DNA from: Betaproteobacteria bacterium
GTDB lineage: Bacteria; Pseudomonadota; Gammaproteobacteria; Burkholderiales; Casimicrobiaceae
DNA length: 64,000 nucleotides
Reading direction: 5' to 3'
NCBI GenBank assembly: GCA_009778785.1
Contig: WRFN01000008.1
Span: forward strand, 29,975-93,974
The notes beneath the pieces are model-generated. The model ran no database searches and was not told the DNA's origin. It worked only from the letters and a program-made list of their open reading frames with translations. Position numbers and translations under genes: made by a program. This document shows, piece after piece, positions 18,505-27,037 of this stretch; positions within the stretch are counted from its first letter, which is position 1, and each line of letters begins with the position of its first letter.

Positions 18505-19042
18505 CTTTTGCCTCCTGACTGTCGAGCGTCAACTGATAACGCAACGCGCGGTTATCGAGCACCGTGCGCCCCTGCCACGGCGAACCGTCCACATAGTGAA
18601 TGGAAAGGTTGAGCGTCTCATCGAGAAACACCTGCCGCGTTCCGTTTTCTTCGATCACCGACCCATTGGCGGGCAACGCCGCGCGCAGCGTTTCGAGCGG
18701 CGTGTAAATCAACAACAAATCATTCATGATGCGCGCCGCCGATAAACCGCTCGGCAACGGCTGCGTTTCGACGATCTTCTCGCCGTCGTAATCGAAACTG
18801 AACAAGCGCGCCCCGAGCGCCATGCCGATCACCGACAACGTATCGCCGCGAAGGTCGAACACCATCTCCAGCGTTTTCTGCTCGTCGGAACGAGAGATCG
18901 TCGCGCGCTGCTCGATGGTGCGCACCCCGAACGTCGTCGGCGCAATTTTCAACAACGACATCCCGCCGGACAGCCAGAAAGAAGCGCAGGCGGTCAAGCA
19001 AAGCGCGGTCAGCAAGGCAGCGGATGATGTCAGGGGCTTCAT
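18491..19042 (-). CDS. apeN: DUF3261 lipoprotein of the aryl polyene cluster (ApeN-type)
   Basis: This 183-residue predicted lipoprotein has the signal LLTALCLTAC with lipobox cysteine C19. The body (MSLLKIAPTTFG, VIGMALGARLFSFDYDGEKI, IMNDLLLIY) fits the DUF3261 family found beside MMPL exporters and LolA-like carriers in APE and flexirubin clusters. It probably helps place the lipid-linked pigment in the outer membrane. It sits 17 bases after the exporter gene, and its 3' end overlaps the frameshifted ketosynthase. Confidence 0.8.
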   Translation of the reverse strand: MKPLTSSAALLTALCLTACASFWLSGGMSLLKIAPTTFGVRTIEQRATISRSDEQKTLEMVFDLRGDTLSVIGMALGARLFSFDYDGEKIVETQPLPSGLSAARIMNDLLLIYTPLETLRAALPANGSVIEENGTRQVFLDETLNLSIHYVDGSPWQGRTVLDNRALRYQLTLDSQEAKDDAP

Positions 19043-19059
19043 GTTCTCTCTGTTCGGGA

Positions 19060-21486
19060 TCAGATATTGTAACAGTTGTTCAAGCAGCAGCGACGGAATA
19101 AAAAGCGCGTGAAGTCAGGCTGATACCCCCGCTTTGTTGTTAATCCAATCCCTGCGTTTGCGCTTGGCGTTTCCGTCTGCTCCCGAAACACCGGCGTGAA
19201 CAGCCACGCCAGCCCGATCCCGAGCGCCGTGGTCACGCCGATCGTGCGCAGCGCCGGGGTGTTGCTCACGGCCAGCAAGCCGAACGACAGCAACGTCAGC
19301 GCAGCGGCGACGCAAATGGCGAGGAAGGCGCGGGCGTCGCTCTTTTGCGAAACCAGAAACAATCCGTAGTCGATGCCCATGCCGAACACCAGAAGAAGTG
19401 TCAGCACGTTGAGCAGTTGCAGCGGAAGCCCGGCGTAGCCCATGATCGCCAGTGTTCCCAACGTCGCCAGCAGCGACGGCAAGACCACGCGCCACGTCCG
19501 GCGACGAAAGAACGCCAGTAACACCAGCGGGGTCAGGGCGTAAGCGGCGATCAGTACGAACGACAGCAACGCGCGATAACGCCCCATCAACGAGGAGACT
19601 TCGGCGGTTTTATCGACCCATTGCGTGTGAGCGTCGTTGAATGTCGCCAGTTGGCGCACCGTGTCGGCATCGCGCAATCCTTTCAGCAAAACGATGCTCG
19701 AATAACGATCATCCGCACTGCGTCCTTGCCACAGGTAACGCAACGATGCCGTCACCGGTTGCGCCAGCCATTCGTCCGCCGTCAGCGGCGCATGTGGTGA
19801 AACAATGCTCCAGTCGTCGGAAAGCTCCATCTCTTTCGCCAACGCTTTGCGCGCGCCGGTCAATGTTTGTTGCGCTTCTTGCGCTTGTTGTTGCCGCTGT
19901 TGCGACGGCAGCCAGCGGCTGATGGCATCGTAACCGTTGAGTTTGCCGTCGGCAATCAGCGGCGCGAGTTTTTTCAGCAACGCTTCTTCGTGTTGCAACA
20001 CGTCTTCGGCCGTTGCGCCGGTGATCAGAAAAAGTTGCGCCGGACTGGGCAATTCAAGCGCTTTGGTGACGGCGATTTGTTCGCGCAGCAGTTGCGGATC
20101 GATGTTAATGAGGCTGCGAATGTCGTCGTTCGTTTTCAGTTGCGACACGCCCGCGCCGATAACGACGGCAACGATCACGGCAACGACCCATTGCGCCGAA
20201 GTCGCGCGCCAACGCGGCCAGTGTTGCAACATCTGCATCAGGCGTTCGGCCAGCGGCGTAGTCGGCAAGGTTGTGGGCAACAAATATGGATGCCACAGCA
20301 TGATTGTCAACCACGCTCCGATGATGCCGCTGACGGCGAAGCACGCCATTTGTCGCAAGCCCGGAAACGGCATCAACAGCAAACCGAGATACGCCAGCGC
20401 CGGAGCAATCAGCACCAGCGACAACGGCGGCAACAAGCGACGAAAACGCGACCATCTCGATTGCGCGTCGTTCAAATGTTGCGCGATCACGAGCACGCCG
20501 TAATCGACAGCAACGCCGATCAAACTGACGCCAAACACCAGCGTCAACGCGTGAAGGCGGTCGAACATCAACCACGTCAGCGACAACGCCGTCAACGCTC
20601 CCGCCGCCAGCGACAACAAAATCAAGCGCAACGCTTTGATGTTGCGAAACACGAACCACGCCAACAATACGCAACACAGCAGCGAGCCGCTGCCGATCAA
20701 CGACATTTCAAAGCGCGCCTGTTTCGCCGCCGCCGTCGCGTGCAACACCACGCCTGCCCGCTGCATTTGCACGTCGGGAATTTGTTTTGCCAAAACGTTT
20801 TGCGCTGCCGATAAAGCGGCGTCGAGGCACGTTTGCAAGTCGGACGAAAAAGCGCTTTCGGTCAGTTGATAAAGCAAAACGGCGTCCACGTGGTCTGCCG
20901 TTTGCACCATCAGCGTGTCGCCGTAAGGGCGCGCCGGGCTGGCCGCGCCCAGTTGCAACATCCAGTTGCCGAAGAAGCCGAAGGGGTCGTCACGCCAGTT
21001 AAGCGTGCCGCCCGCAAACGGTTGATAAGCGAGCGCCAACGCGCGCTGCACTTGCGCTGCTTGATCGGCCTCGGCGAGCCAACGCATATCCTGATCGGTG
21101 ACAAAGCCTGCGCGGTAAGGAAAATAAAGATCGCGCAGCGCCTCGATTTGCGCTTGCGGCGCTTGCGGCGTCAACGGCGCATCGTGCAAGTTTTCACGAA
21201 CGAAGCGAGCGGCGCGCTGGGCAGTAGCAGTGTCTTTTGCTTCCAGCAATAACACCAGTTCGCGCTCGCCGTGCTGCGTTAAGGTTTTCAGCGCCGCTTC
21301 GGCTTGCGGGTTGCGTTCATCAACGGGAAGCAACGTCAGCAAGTCGGTGTCGATCTGGCCGCGCCAGGGCAGAATGTGAATGAGCAGCGCGATGGTCAAC
21401 AGCGCCAGAATGCCCAGCCAGCCCCACGCCAACGCGCGGTGACGACGCTCCAACGTTGTTTCGTTATTCGAATTGGGCGCGTTCAT
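19060..21486 (-). CDS. apeM: MMPL/RND-family exporter of the aryl polyene cluster (ApeM-type)
   Basis: This 808-residue membrane protein has two repeats, each with one leading span, a periplasmic domain and a bundle of about five spans. Span groups lie near residues 20-40, 250-400 and 420-440, and again after residue 640 (MGRYRALLSFVLIAAYALTP). FGVSLIGVAVDYGVL and FGMGIDYGLFLVSQ are the paired proton-relay segments typical of MMPL/RND transporters. It is expected to move the lipid-linked polyene across the inner membrane. It overlaps apeL by 23 bases. Confidence 0.87.
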   Translation of the reverse strand: MNAPNSNNETTLERRHRALAWGWLGILALLTIALLIHILPWRGQIDTDLLTLLPVDERNPQAEAALKTLTQHGERELVLLLEAKDTATAQRAARFVRENLHDAPLTPQAPQAQIEALRDLYFPYRAGFVTDQDMRWLAEADQAAQVQRALALAYQPFAGGTLNWRDDPFGFFGNWMLQLGAASPARPYGDTLMVQTADHVDAVLLYQLTESAFSSDLQTCLDAALSAAQNVLAKQIPDVQMQRAGVVLHATAAAKQARFEMSLIGSGSLLCCVLLAWFVFRNIKALRLILLSLAAGALTALSLTWLMFDRLHALTLVFGVSLIGVAVDYGVLVIAQHLNDAQSRWSRFRRLLPPLSLVLIAPALAYLGLLLMPFPGLRQMACFAVSGIIGAWLTIMLWHPYLLPTTLPTTPLAERLMQMLQHWPRWRATSAQWVVAVIVAVVIGAGVSQLKTNDDIRSLINIDPQLLREQIAVTKALELPSPAQLFLITGATAEDVLQHEEALLKKLAPLIADGKLNGYDAISRWLPSQQRQQQAQEAQQTLTGARKALAKEMELSDDWSIVSPHAPLTADEWLAQPVTASLRYLWQGRSADDRYSSIVLLKGLRDADTVRQLATFNDAHTQWVDKTAEVSSLMGRYRALLSFVLIAAYALTPLVLLAFFRRRTWRVVLPSLLATLGTLAIMGYAGLPLQLLNVLTLLLVFGMGIDYGLFLVSQKSDARAFLAICVAAALTLLSFGLLAVSNTPALRTIGVTTALGIGLAWLFTPVFREQTETPSANAGIGLTTKRGYQPDFTRFLFRRCCLNNCYNI

Positions 21487-22099
21487 CGGCGGTCAACGCG
21501 GCGGCAGTGGTAACATGAGAAAAAGCAATGCGGGTCACGTCGCCCGCCGCGCTGGTCAGCGTGACTTGGCGAACGACGTTATCGCCTTCCAGCGACAGCG
21601 AAGCGATTACCGCTTTCAAGCCGTCATTGCGCGGCTTGAACGTCAGTTGCCAATCTTTGCCCTTGTTGACCTTGCCGGTGTAATCGAAAAAATCCGCCAG
21701 TGTTGACAAATCGCCGGCGAACAATGAAAACAAAACGCGGCTGATGGCGTTGACCGCCGGTTCTTGATCGGCGCGCAGAACCATCAGCACGCGCTCGCCG
21801 TCGCGTTGCAAAATTTCGCCCTGCGTGACTCGCATCGTTTGCGGGAAAGGCGTTTGCGTGCGCCATAACACGCCGCGCGTTTTTTCGACGACGAAGGTGC
21901 CTTTCGCTATCAGCGGTTTTTTGATGCCCGCCAGTTGGCGGGTTTGAGTGAAGTCGCCGCGAACAACCGTATCGTCGGCCAGTTGCGATTGCACCGCGCG
22001 CAACAGCGCCGGATCGTCGGCGGCTTGCGCCGAAACGCTGAAGCCCAATCCCAGCGACAACAGGAACAGCGTCAGCATTTGTTTCATCGTGTTTCTCAT
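21464..22099 (-). CDS. apeL: LolA-like outer-membrane lipoprotein carrier (ApeL-type)
   Basis: This 211-residue periplasmic carrier has a signal peptide (LFLLSLGLGFSVSAQA) followed by the LolA-like pattern GDFTQTRQLAGIKKPL, GTFVVEKTRGVLWRTQTPFP and GDNVVRQVTLTSAAG. In APE clusters it is thought to ferry the lipid-like pigment across the periplasm. The ATG at 22099 overlaps the thioesterase stop (ATGA); another ATG lies four codons further in. Its end overlaps the exporter start. Confidence 0.87.
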   Translation of the reverse strand: MRNTMKQMLTLFLLSLGLGFSVSAQAADDPALLRAVQSQLADDTVVRGDFTQTRQLAGIKKPLIAKGTFVVEKTRGVLWRTQTPFPQTMRVTQGEILQRDGERVLMVLRADQEPAVNAISRVLFSLFAGDLSTLADFFDYTGKVNKGKDWQLTFKPRNDGLKAVIASLSLEGDNVVRQVTLTSAAGDVTRIAFSHVTTAAALTADERAQFE

Positions 22100-22506
22100 A
22101 GATAACTCTTCAATTTTTCGCGCAAGATGTCGGGGCTGACGAAGCTCATTTCGCGGGTTTGGATGTTGACGGCGACTTGCACGGTATGGCCGTGCGTCAA
22201 TCGTTTTTGCGTCGCCGCGTCGCGGATTTCGTAAGCAATTTTCAGCCGGTTTTCCCATTCGACGAGGCGCGCATCGAGATGAAGGCGCTGCTGATACAGC
22301 AGCGGTTGCGCGTAGCGAATGAACAATTCGATCACCGGCCAGGCGTAACCGGAAGCGCGCATTTGCGGATAATCGTAGTCGATGCTTTGCAGCAACGCGG
22401 TACGCGCCAACTCGAAATAACGAACATAGTTGCCGTGCCAGCACACTTCCATCGGATCGATGTCGTGGAAAGGCACAGCCCATTCAACGCGAGCGGTCAG
22501 CGGCAT
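22096..22506 (-). CDS. apeK: 4HBT-type acyl-CoA/ACP thioesterase (ApeK-type)
   Basis: This 136-residue hotdog thioesterase shows the 4-hydroxybenzoyl-CoA thioesterase pattern VPFHDIDPMEVCWHGNYVRY, with the presumed catalytic Asp D17. It may hydrolyse stalled or finished acyl-ACP intermediates. The stop overlaps apeL (ATGA), and the start shares its first base with the upstream acyltransferase stop. Confidence 0.87.
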   Translation of the reverse strand: MPLTARVEWAVPFHDIDPMEVCWHGNYVRYFELARTALLQSIDYDYPQMRASGYAWPVIELFIRYAQPLLYQQRLHLDARLVEWENRLKIAYEIRDAATQKRLTHGHTVQVAVNIQTREMSFVSPDILREKLKSYL

Positions 22507-23486
22507 CAGCGGGTCTCCTTGCTTTCAACGGCGCTGGGAGCAAACTCCGGCGGCGCCCAGAACGAATAAAAATTGAACCACTGGAACGGCGTTTTCAAAC
22601 ACTCCGCTTCCAGCAATCCGGCAAACGCGGTGGCGTAAGGCGCAATCGCCGTTTCACGTGCACCGGTTTCACGAGCGCGACGCGGCAAAGAAACCGCTTC
22701 GGCGAGTTGGCGCAGCGTGATCACGAAACCGCCGTCGTGGCGTGTGCCGAAAACAGCAAACAGCGGACATTGCAGCGTCGCCGCAAGCACGTAAGGGCTG
22801 ATCGGAAAACTGGCGTCGTCGCCCAAGAACGAAGCCCGCACCGTCGCCGCCGCGCTGCCCGTTACGCTGCTCATTGGCACGCGGTCGCCGGTGATCACGA
22901 TGAAGCCGCCAGCGGAAATTTTTTGCGCCAACACGATGGCGGTGTCAACGCCGATGTTGTCCACCTGAACCATATCGATCTCGTAGTTGGGATCGCGATC
23001 CTTCATCATCTGTATGAAGCGCGCCGCGTTTTTCGTGTGTCCGAGAACCGTCAACCGTACTCCCGCGTAGCGTTCCGCCAACTTGCGACACAATTCGATG
23101 TTGCCGATGTGAGCGGTGACGAACAGCGCGCCGTGCTTTCGTTCGTACAACGGATCGACGCAACCGGCGCCATCGACCTGTGCATCGGTCAGCAAGTCAG
23201 TCGCGCCGATAGTCAATAGCTTGTCGAGCAGATTTTCGGAGAACGCCAGAAAATGGCGGAAAACGTTACACCCCGACGGCGGCGGCGTTGTTCCGCCGCT
23301 GAACGCATGCAATCGCCGCAGATAATCGCGCGATGCTTCGCGGGCAGCACGTCGGCGCGCGTAAAACCACAACAACACGAAGAACAGCAAAAAACGAAAC
23401 GGCCAGCGCCCGAACAAACGATAAACGCGCAACAGAAACCGCATGCCCGCCAGCCCGCCCGCTTCCTGCATTTGCGCCCAGTGCAT
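22506..23486 (-). CDS. apeJ: LpxL-like acyltransferase (acyltransferase half of ApeJ)
   Basis: This 326-residue protein has one N-terminal membrane span (about 28-43, FRFLLFFVLLWFYARR) and an LpxL/HtrB-like acyltransferase domain. Its catalytic HX4E motif is TAHIGNIE (H126, E131). In many APE clusters this domain is fused to a glycosyltransferase in one ApeJ protein; here the two are separate genes 12 bases apart. It probably attaches the polyenoyl chain to a glyco- or lipid acceptor. Role inferred from context. Confidence 0.82.
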   Translation of the reverse strand: MHWAQMQEAGGLAGMRFLLRVYRLFGRWPFRFLLFFVLLWFYARRRAAREASRDYLRRLHAFSGGTTPPPSGCNVFRHFLAFSENLLDKLLTIGATDLLTDAQVDGAGCVDPLYERKHGALFVTAHIGNIELCRKLAERYAGVRLTVLGHTKNAARFIQMMKDRDPNYEIDMVQVDNIGVDTAIVLAQKISAGGFIVITGDRVPMSSVTGSAAATVRASFLGDDASFPISPYVLAATLQCPLFAVFGTRHDGGFVITLRQLAEAVSLPRRARETGARETAIAPYATAFAGLLEAECLKTPFQWFNFYSFWAPPEFAPSAVESKETR

Positions 23487-23498
23487 GAATGTCGCCCC

Positions 23499-24251
23499 TC
23501 AGCGCTGTTCCGAAAAGTGGCGACCGAGCAAGCGCGGCAAGCGGCGCAGCATCCCGAAAAACAAGCGCGCGTGCATCCAACCGATGCGCGCGTTGTCACG
23601 CCACAAACGAAAGTGCGACACGCCGTCCTCCGGATAACGCACCGCAATCGGCAGATTGCGAATCGGCACGCCCGCCCAATCCAGCCGCACCAGAATTTCG
23701 GTGTCGAACTCCATTCGACTGTGGCGCGGCATCGCGTCGAGCACCGGCAGCGTGGCATCGAGCGGATAAATTCGCAACCCGCACATCGAATCGCGAATGC
23801 GGCGCGACAAGGTGTTGATCCAGACCCAAACGTGCGTGGCGTAGCGGCCAAGCAAACGCCCCGTCGGAACGCTGGCATCGTAGCGCGGAAAGCCGACGAT
23901 CACCGCTTGCGGCGCTTCGCGCATCGCGTCGAGAAACGCGGGCAACGCGGCTGCGTCGTGTTGGCCGTCGGCGTCGAGTTGCAAAGCGTGGCTGTAACCT
24001 TGCGCGTGTGCTTCGCGCAAACCGGCGATCACCGCGCCGCCCTTGCCGCCGTTGCGCGGCAAACGCAGCAGTGATGTTTTTTCCGACGCCTCGGTTGACG
24101 CCGCTACCAGCGCATCGAGCACCGCCGCGCATTCGGCGTTGGAGCCGTCGTCGATCAAAATGACCGGCAACGCCAAATCGTGCAAAGTCTGCACCACCGC
24201 GCCGACGGTGGCGCCGTGGTTGTACACCGGCACCAACGCGACGGGGTTCAT
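23499..24251 (-). CDS. Family 2 glycosyltransferase (glycosyltransferase half of ApeJ)
   Basis: This 250-residue GT2 enzyme starts MNPVALVPVYNHG. It has the nucleotide-binding ILIDDGSN (DDG 34-36) and the metal-binding LQLDADGQHD (DAD 93-95), followed by MEFDTEILVRLDWAG, the pattern of dolichyl-phosphate-mannose-synthase-like enzymes. The ATG at 24251 overlaps the upstream stop (ATGA). It probably adds a sugar to the lipid-like acceptor of the aryl polyene. Its separation from the acyltransferase is notable. Confidence 0.83.
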   Translation of the reverse strand: MNPVALVPVYNHGATVGAVVQTLHDLALPVILIDDGSNAECAAVLDALVAASTEASEKTSLLRLPRNGGKGGAVIAGLREAHAQGYSHALQLDADGQHDAAALPAFLDAMREAPQAVIVGFPRYDASVPTGRLLGRYATHVWVWINTLSRRIRDSMCGLRIYPLDATLPVLDAMPRHSRMEFDTEILVRLDWAGVPIRNLPIAVRYPEDGVSHFRLWRDNARIGWMHARLFFGMLRRLPRLLGRHFSEQR

Positions 24252-25945
24252 CGTATCGCCTCCGACGCAGCGGTAGCGTTCGTAAAAAACGCGCACCCTT
24301 GCGAATGTTCGCCCCATTTGGATGCGTAGGAAAAACGCACTTCTTTTTTCTCGGGGGAAAAGCGCAACGTCAATGTCACTTCGTCGTCAGGACGCAAGAT
24401 GCGCTGAAAGCGAAGTTGGCGCAGGCCGGAAAAACGTCCTTCAATAGGAAAGCAACGTTGCGCCAATCGCAAAGCCCAGTCGATCTGAATCACACCGGGC
24501 AAAATCGGCAGTTCCGGAAAGTGGCCGTCGAAGGCATACAGGCAATCGCGCAGCGCCAACGTCAACACCACTTCCTGCGCCGACCGCGAGATCGCGGCGC
24601 GCGGCGGCAACGCTTGTCGTTCAAACAAGCGCACGATGTCGGCGCTCATGATTTTGCCCATCGCGTTGTAAGGCAATGTCGACAGATAACGCCAGCGACG
24701 CGGCAAAGCAACGCGATCGATCGTCGTTGACAAGCTTTGCCGCATTTTACGGTCGAAGCGCGACTTGCCAAGCGCTTGCAACTGCGCGCAACCGATGTCA
24801 CTCAACACCACGGCGGCAACGATTTCGTCGCGCTCGCGGTAGAGCGGGGCGACGCGCGCTTCCGCCACTTCGGGCAACGCCAAGAGCACCGTTTCGATGG
24901 CGTCGAGCGCGATGCGCCGCCCTTCGATTTTGGCAACGCGATCGGCGCGACCGGTCAACCGCCAACCGTTTTCATCGCACACGGCGGTATCTTGCGTTTG
25001 AAACCAGTCATCTGTACCCAAGAGCGGCGAGCGCATCTTGAGACAACCGCATTCATTGAGCGCCAGCGTCACCCCCGGCAATTCCTTCCACGCGCCGTCC
25101 GGAAAAATGCGCTGCATCACGCTGGCGGTTTCGGAACTGCCGTAGTTTTCGATCATCTTCGTTGACAGCCGCGCGGCGCAAGCGGCGGCAACGCTGCCGT
25201 CGAGCGGGCTGCCCGCCGAAAACGTCGCCAGAAAAGTAGCGGGCGATGAAAACGTTTCCAGTTGCGCCAAGCGTTTCAGCGTCGGCGGACTGCTGATCAG
25301 CACATGCGCGCCCGCCGTGAGCCGTCCCAATTCTTCGGGATAACGAAACGGCTCGCTGATGATCGGGTAGCCCGCCCACAGCGGCCAGATCAATCGGTAC
25401 GGCAAACCGAACATGTGTTGATGCGGCACCGTGCCGACGAAGCGCGTGTCGGGCGGAAACGCGCTGCCGAACGCTTGTTGCAATAATTCTGCTTCGCGGT
25501 ACAACAATTCCGGCTTTTTGAAGATGCGGTTGGGCATGCCGCTGGAGCCGGACGTGAACACCACCATGCCGGGGCAGTCGAAGGGCAGCGGCGAACCGGG
25601 AAAAGCTTTTCTTTCGTCGTTCGACCACACCGTCAACGCGTTGCCTTCGCAGCGCCCCACCCAGGGGTATTGAAGATGCGCGCGCGTGGCCGGCAAATCG
25701 TCTGCCGCCAGCAGCGCGGTTTGACCGTTCATCCAGCAAGCCATCAACCAGACGAGAAACACATACGCTTCGCCGTCGTGCAGCACAACTTCCGGCGCAT
25801 CGAGTCGCGCCAGCGCTTGACGCGCCGCGGCGATGTCGGCGCGCAGCATCACGTAAGTGATCGGCGCCGTGTTCCGATAAAACGCGATGGCGTCCGATGG
25901 CGCCGACAACAACGGCGGCGGCAAGGAAAAGAACGAATCACTCAT
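24248..25945 (-). CDS. apeH: Fused adenylation (ApeH) and dehydratase (ApeI) protein
   Basis: This 565-residue protein has two parts. Residues 1-440 form an AMP-binding acyl/aryl-ACP ligase: VVFTSGSSGMPN (P-loop), ENYGSSETASV, TGRADRVAKIEGRR and the late lysine motif YNAMGKIMS. Residues 451-565 form a hotdog dehydratase with FDGHFPELPILPGV, the ApeI-type active-site region with H475. In described APE clusters these are usually two proteins. The ligase should load the aromatic starter on a carrier protein. The ATG at 25945 is chosen over a TTG three codons upstream. It overlaps apeG by 8 bases. Confidence 0.85.
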   Translation of the reverse strand: MSDSFFSLPPPLLSAPSDAIAFYRNTAPITYVMLRADIAAARQALARLDAPEVVLHDGEAYVFLVWLMACWMNGQTALLAADDLPATRAHLQYPWVGRCEGNALTVWSNDERKAFPGSPLPFDCPGMVVFTSGSSGMPNRIFKKPELLYREAELLQQAFGSAFPPDTRFVGTVPHQHMFGLPYRLIWPLWAGYPIISEPFRYPEELGRLTAGAHVLISSPPTLKRLAQLETFSSPATFLATFSAGSPLDGSVAAACAARLSTKMIENYGSSETASVMQRIFPDGAWKELPGVTLALNECGCLKMRSPLLGTDDWFQTQDTAVCDENGWRLTGRADRVAKIEGRRIALDAIETVLLALPEVAEARVAPLYRERDEIVAAVVLSDIGCAQLQALGKSRFDRKMRQSLSTTIDRVALPRRWRYLSTLPYNAMGKIMSADIVRLFERQALPPRAAISRSAQEVVLTLALRDCLYAFDGHFPELPILPGVIQIDWALRLAQRCFPIEGRFSGLRQLRFQRILRPDDEVTLTLRFSPEKKEVRFSYASKWGEHSQGCAFFTNATAASEAIR

Positions 25946-26531
25946 GGCGCACAAGGGGGGAAGGGTGGCGCAGCACGCGTCGGCGAATCAACCATTCGCC
26001 GACGAACATCACTCCCATCGCCGCGTAAGCGATCAGGCCATTGTAGAGCGCCCACACCGCCATCGGTTGCGTCGTCGTCCACAGCGCGATGCCGCCGTTG
26101 ATGATGAAGAACACGCACCAGGCGAGCGTGACTTTGCGCGTGTAGTCAACGCCTTGCGGCGGCAGATCGGGATCGAGACGACGCGCCAGTCGTTCGACGA
26201 TGGTTTGCGATTGAAAGAGGCTGATCGCAAACGCCAATAGAAATATGGCATTGACCAGCACCGGATAGTAGCGCGGCAGCTCCGCCGAGCGCAGCAACAA
26301 CGCCACCACTCCAAGCAGCGCCACGCACGGCCCCAGCCAGCCGAGCAAACCGCCGATGCCTTTTCGCCGCCAGGCCAGCGGCAACAACAAAAAGCCGCAC
26401 AACCACAGCGGCCATCCTTGCCAGTAACACAACCAGAACAGCAGCGGCAGCGCGACGCCGAGCAGCGGAACAACGAGCGCCGGCGTCAACGCACGGCCAT
26501 CAGGTGTTTTGCAGATGGGCATAGACAGCAT
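25938..26531 (-). CDS. apeG: COG4648-type membrane protein of the aryl polyene cluster (ApeG-type)
   Basis: This 197-residue inner-membrane protein has about six hydrophobic spans, for example VVPLLGVALPLLFWLCYW, LGPCVALLGVVALLL and VLVNAIFLLAFAISLF. The segment GVDYTRKVTLAWCVFFIING is typical of COG4648 proteins found only in APE-like clusters. Its role is unknown. The ATG at 26531 overlaps the ACP gene by 32 bases; a second ATG at 26522 is possible and neither has a strong ribosome site. Confidence 0.8.
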   Translation of the reverse strand: MLSMPICKTPDGRALTPALVVPLLGVALPLLFWLCYWQGWPLWLCGFLLLPLAWRRKGIGGLLGWLGPCVALLGVVALLLRSAELPRYYPVLVNAIFLLAFAISLFQSQTIVERLARRLDPDLPPQGVDYTRKVTLAWCVFFIINGGIALWTTTQPMAVWALYNGLIAYAAMGVMFVGEWLIRRRVLRHPSPLVRHE

Positions 26532-26760
26532 CTACCACGTCACCGACGGTGCGCACCTGTTTGAAAACTTCGGGCGAAATGGATTGCCCCGTCAACTGTT
26601 TCAATCGAATCAAAAGATCGACAGCGTCGATGCTGTCGATGTCGAGATCCTGATACAGGTTGGCCTCCGGCGTCACGCGCTCGGCGGGAATTTCAAACTG
26701 CTCGTGCAGAACCTTGCGGATCCATTCGAGGATTTCTTCTTTAGACATGGTTGAAGGCAT
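26500..26760 (-). CDS. apeF: Acyl carrier protein (ApeF-type)
   Basis: This 86-residue acyl carrier protein carries the 4'-phosphopantetheine serine in DLDIDSIDAVDLL (S43). It shuttles polyene intermediates between the cluster enzymes. The start MPSTMSKEEILEWIRK follows a GGGGAAA ribosome site; MSKEE four codons later is an alternative. It is the second of two adjacent carrier proteins. Confidence 0.9.
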   Translation of the reverse strand: MPSTMSKEEILEWIRKVLHEQFEIPAERVTPEANLYQDLDIDSIDAVDLLIRLKQLTGQSISPEVFKQVRTVGDVVDAVYAHLQNT

Positions 26761-26776
26761 GGCGTTTCCCCAAGTT

Positions 26777-27037
26777 TCAACGGTTGCGATGTGCCGCAAC
26801 GAAATCGGCAAGATGGCGAACCGAGGCGAAGTGTTCTTTCGTTTCTTCCGCTTCATCCGACAGCGTCAGGCCGTAGCGTTTGTGCAGGGCCACCCCCAAC
26901 TCCAGCGCGTCGATCGAATCGAGGCCGAGACCTTCGACAAACAAGGGCGCATCGGTGTCGATGTCGGCGACGGTGACATCTTCCAGATTCAGCGTTTCGA
27001 TAATCAGGGTTTTGATTTCGTCTATCAAGTCAGTCAT
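26777..27037 (-). CDS. apeE: Acyl carrier protein (ApeE-type)
   Basis: This 86-residue acyl carrier protein carries the phosphopantetheine site LGLDSIDALELGV (S41). It differs clearly from the neighbouring carrier (only the helix-2 motif is alike), as in other APE clusters where the two carriers have separate jobs in starter loading and chain extension. It overlaps the acyltransferase gene by 8 bases and lies 16 bases before the next carrier. Confidence 0.9.
   Translation of the reverse strand: MTDLIDEIKTLIIETLNLEDVTVADIDTDAPLFVEGLGLDSIDALELGVALHKRYGLTLSDEAEETKEHFASVRHLADFVAAHRNR

Noticed and set aside
22640..22680. Half-palindrome GTTTCACGTG resembling parS inside the acyltransferase gene
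   Set aside because: Only the left half matches; the right half is CACCGG. It lies inside a coding region far from the par locus.
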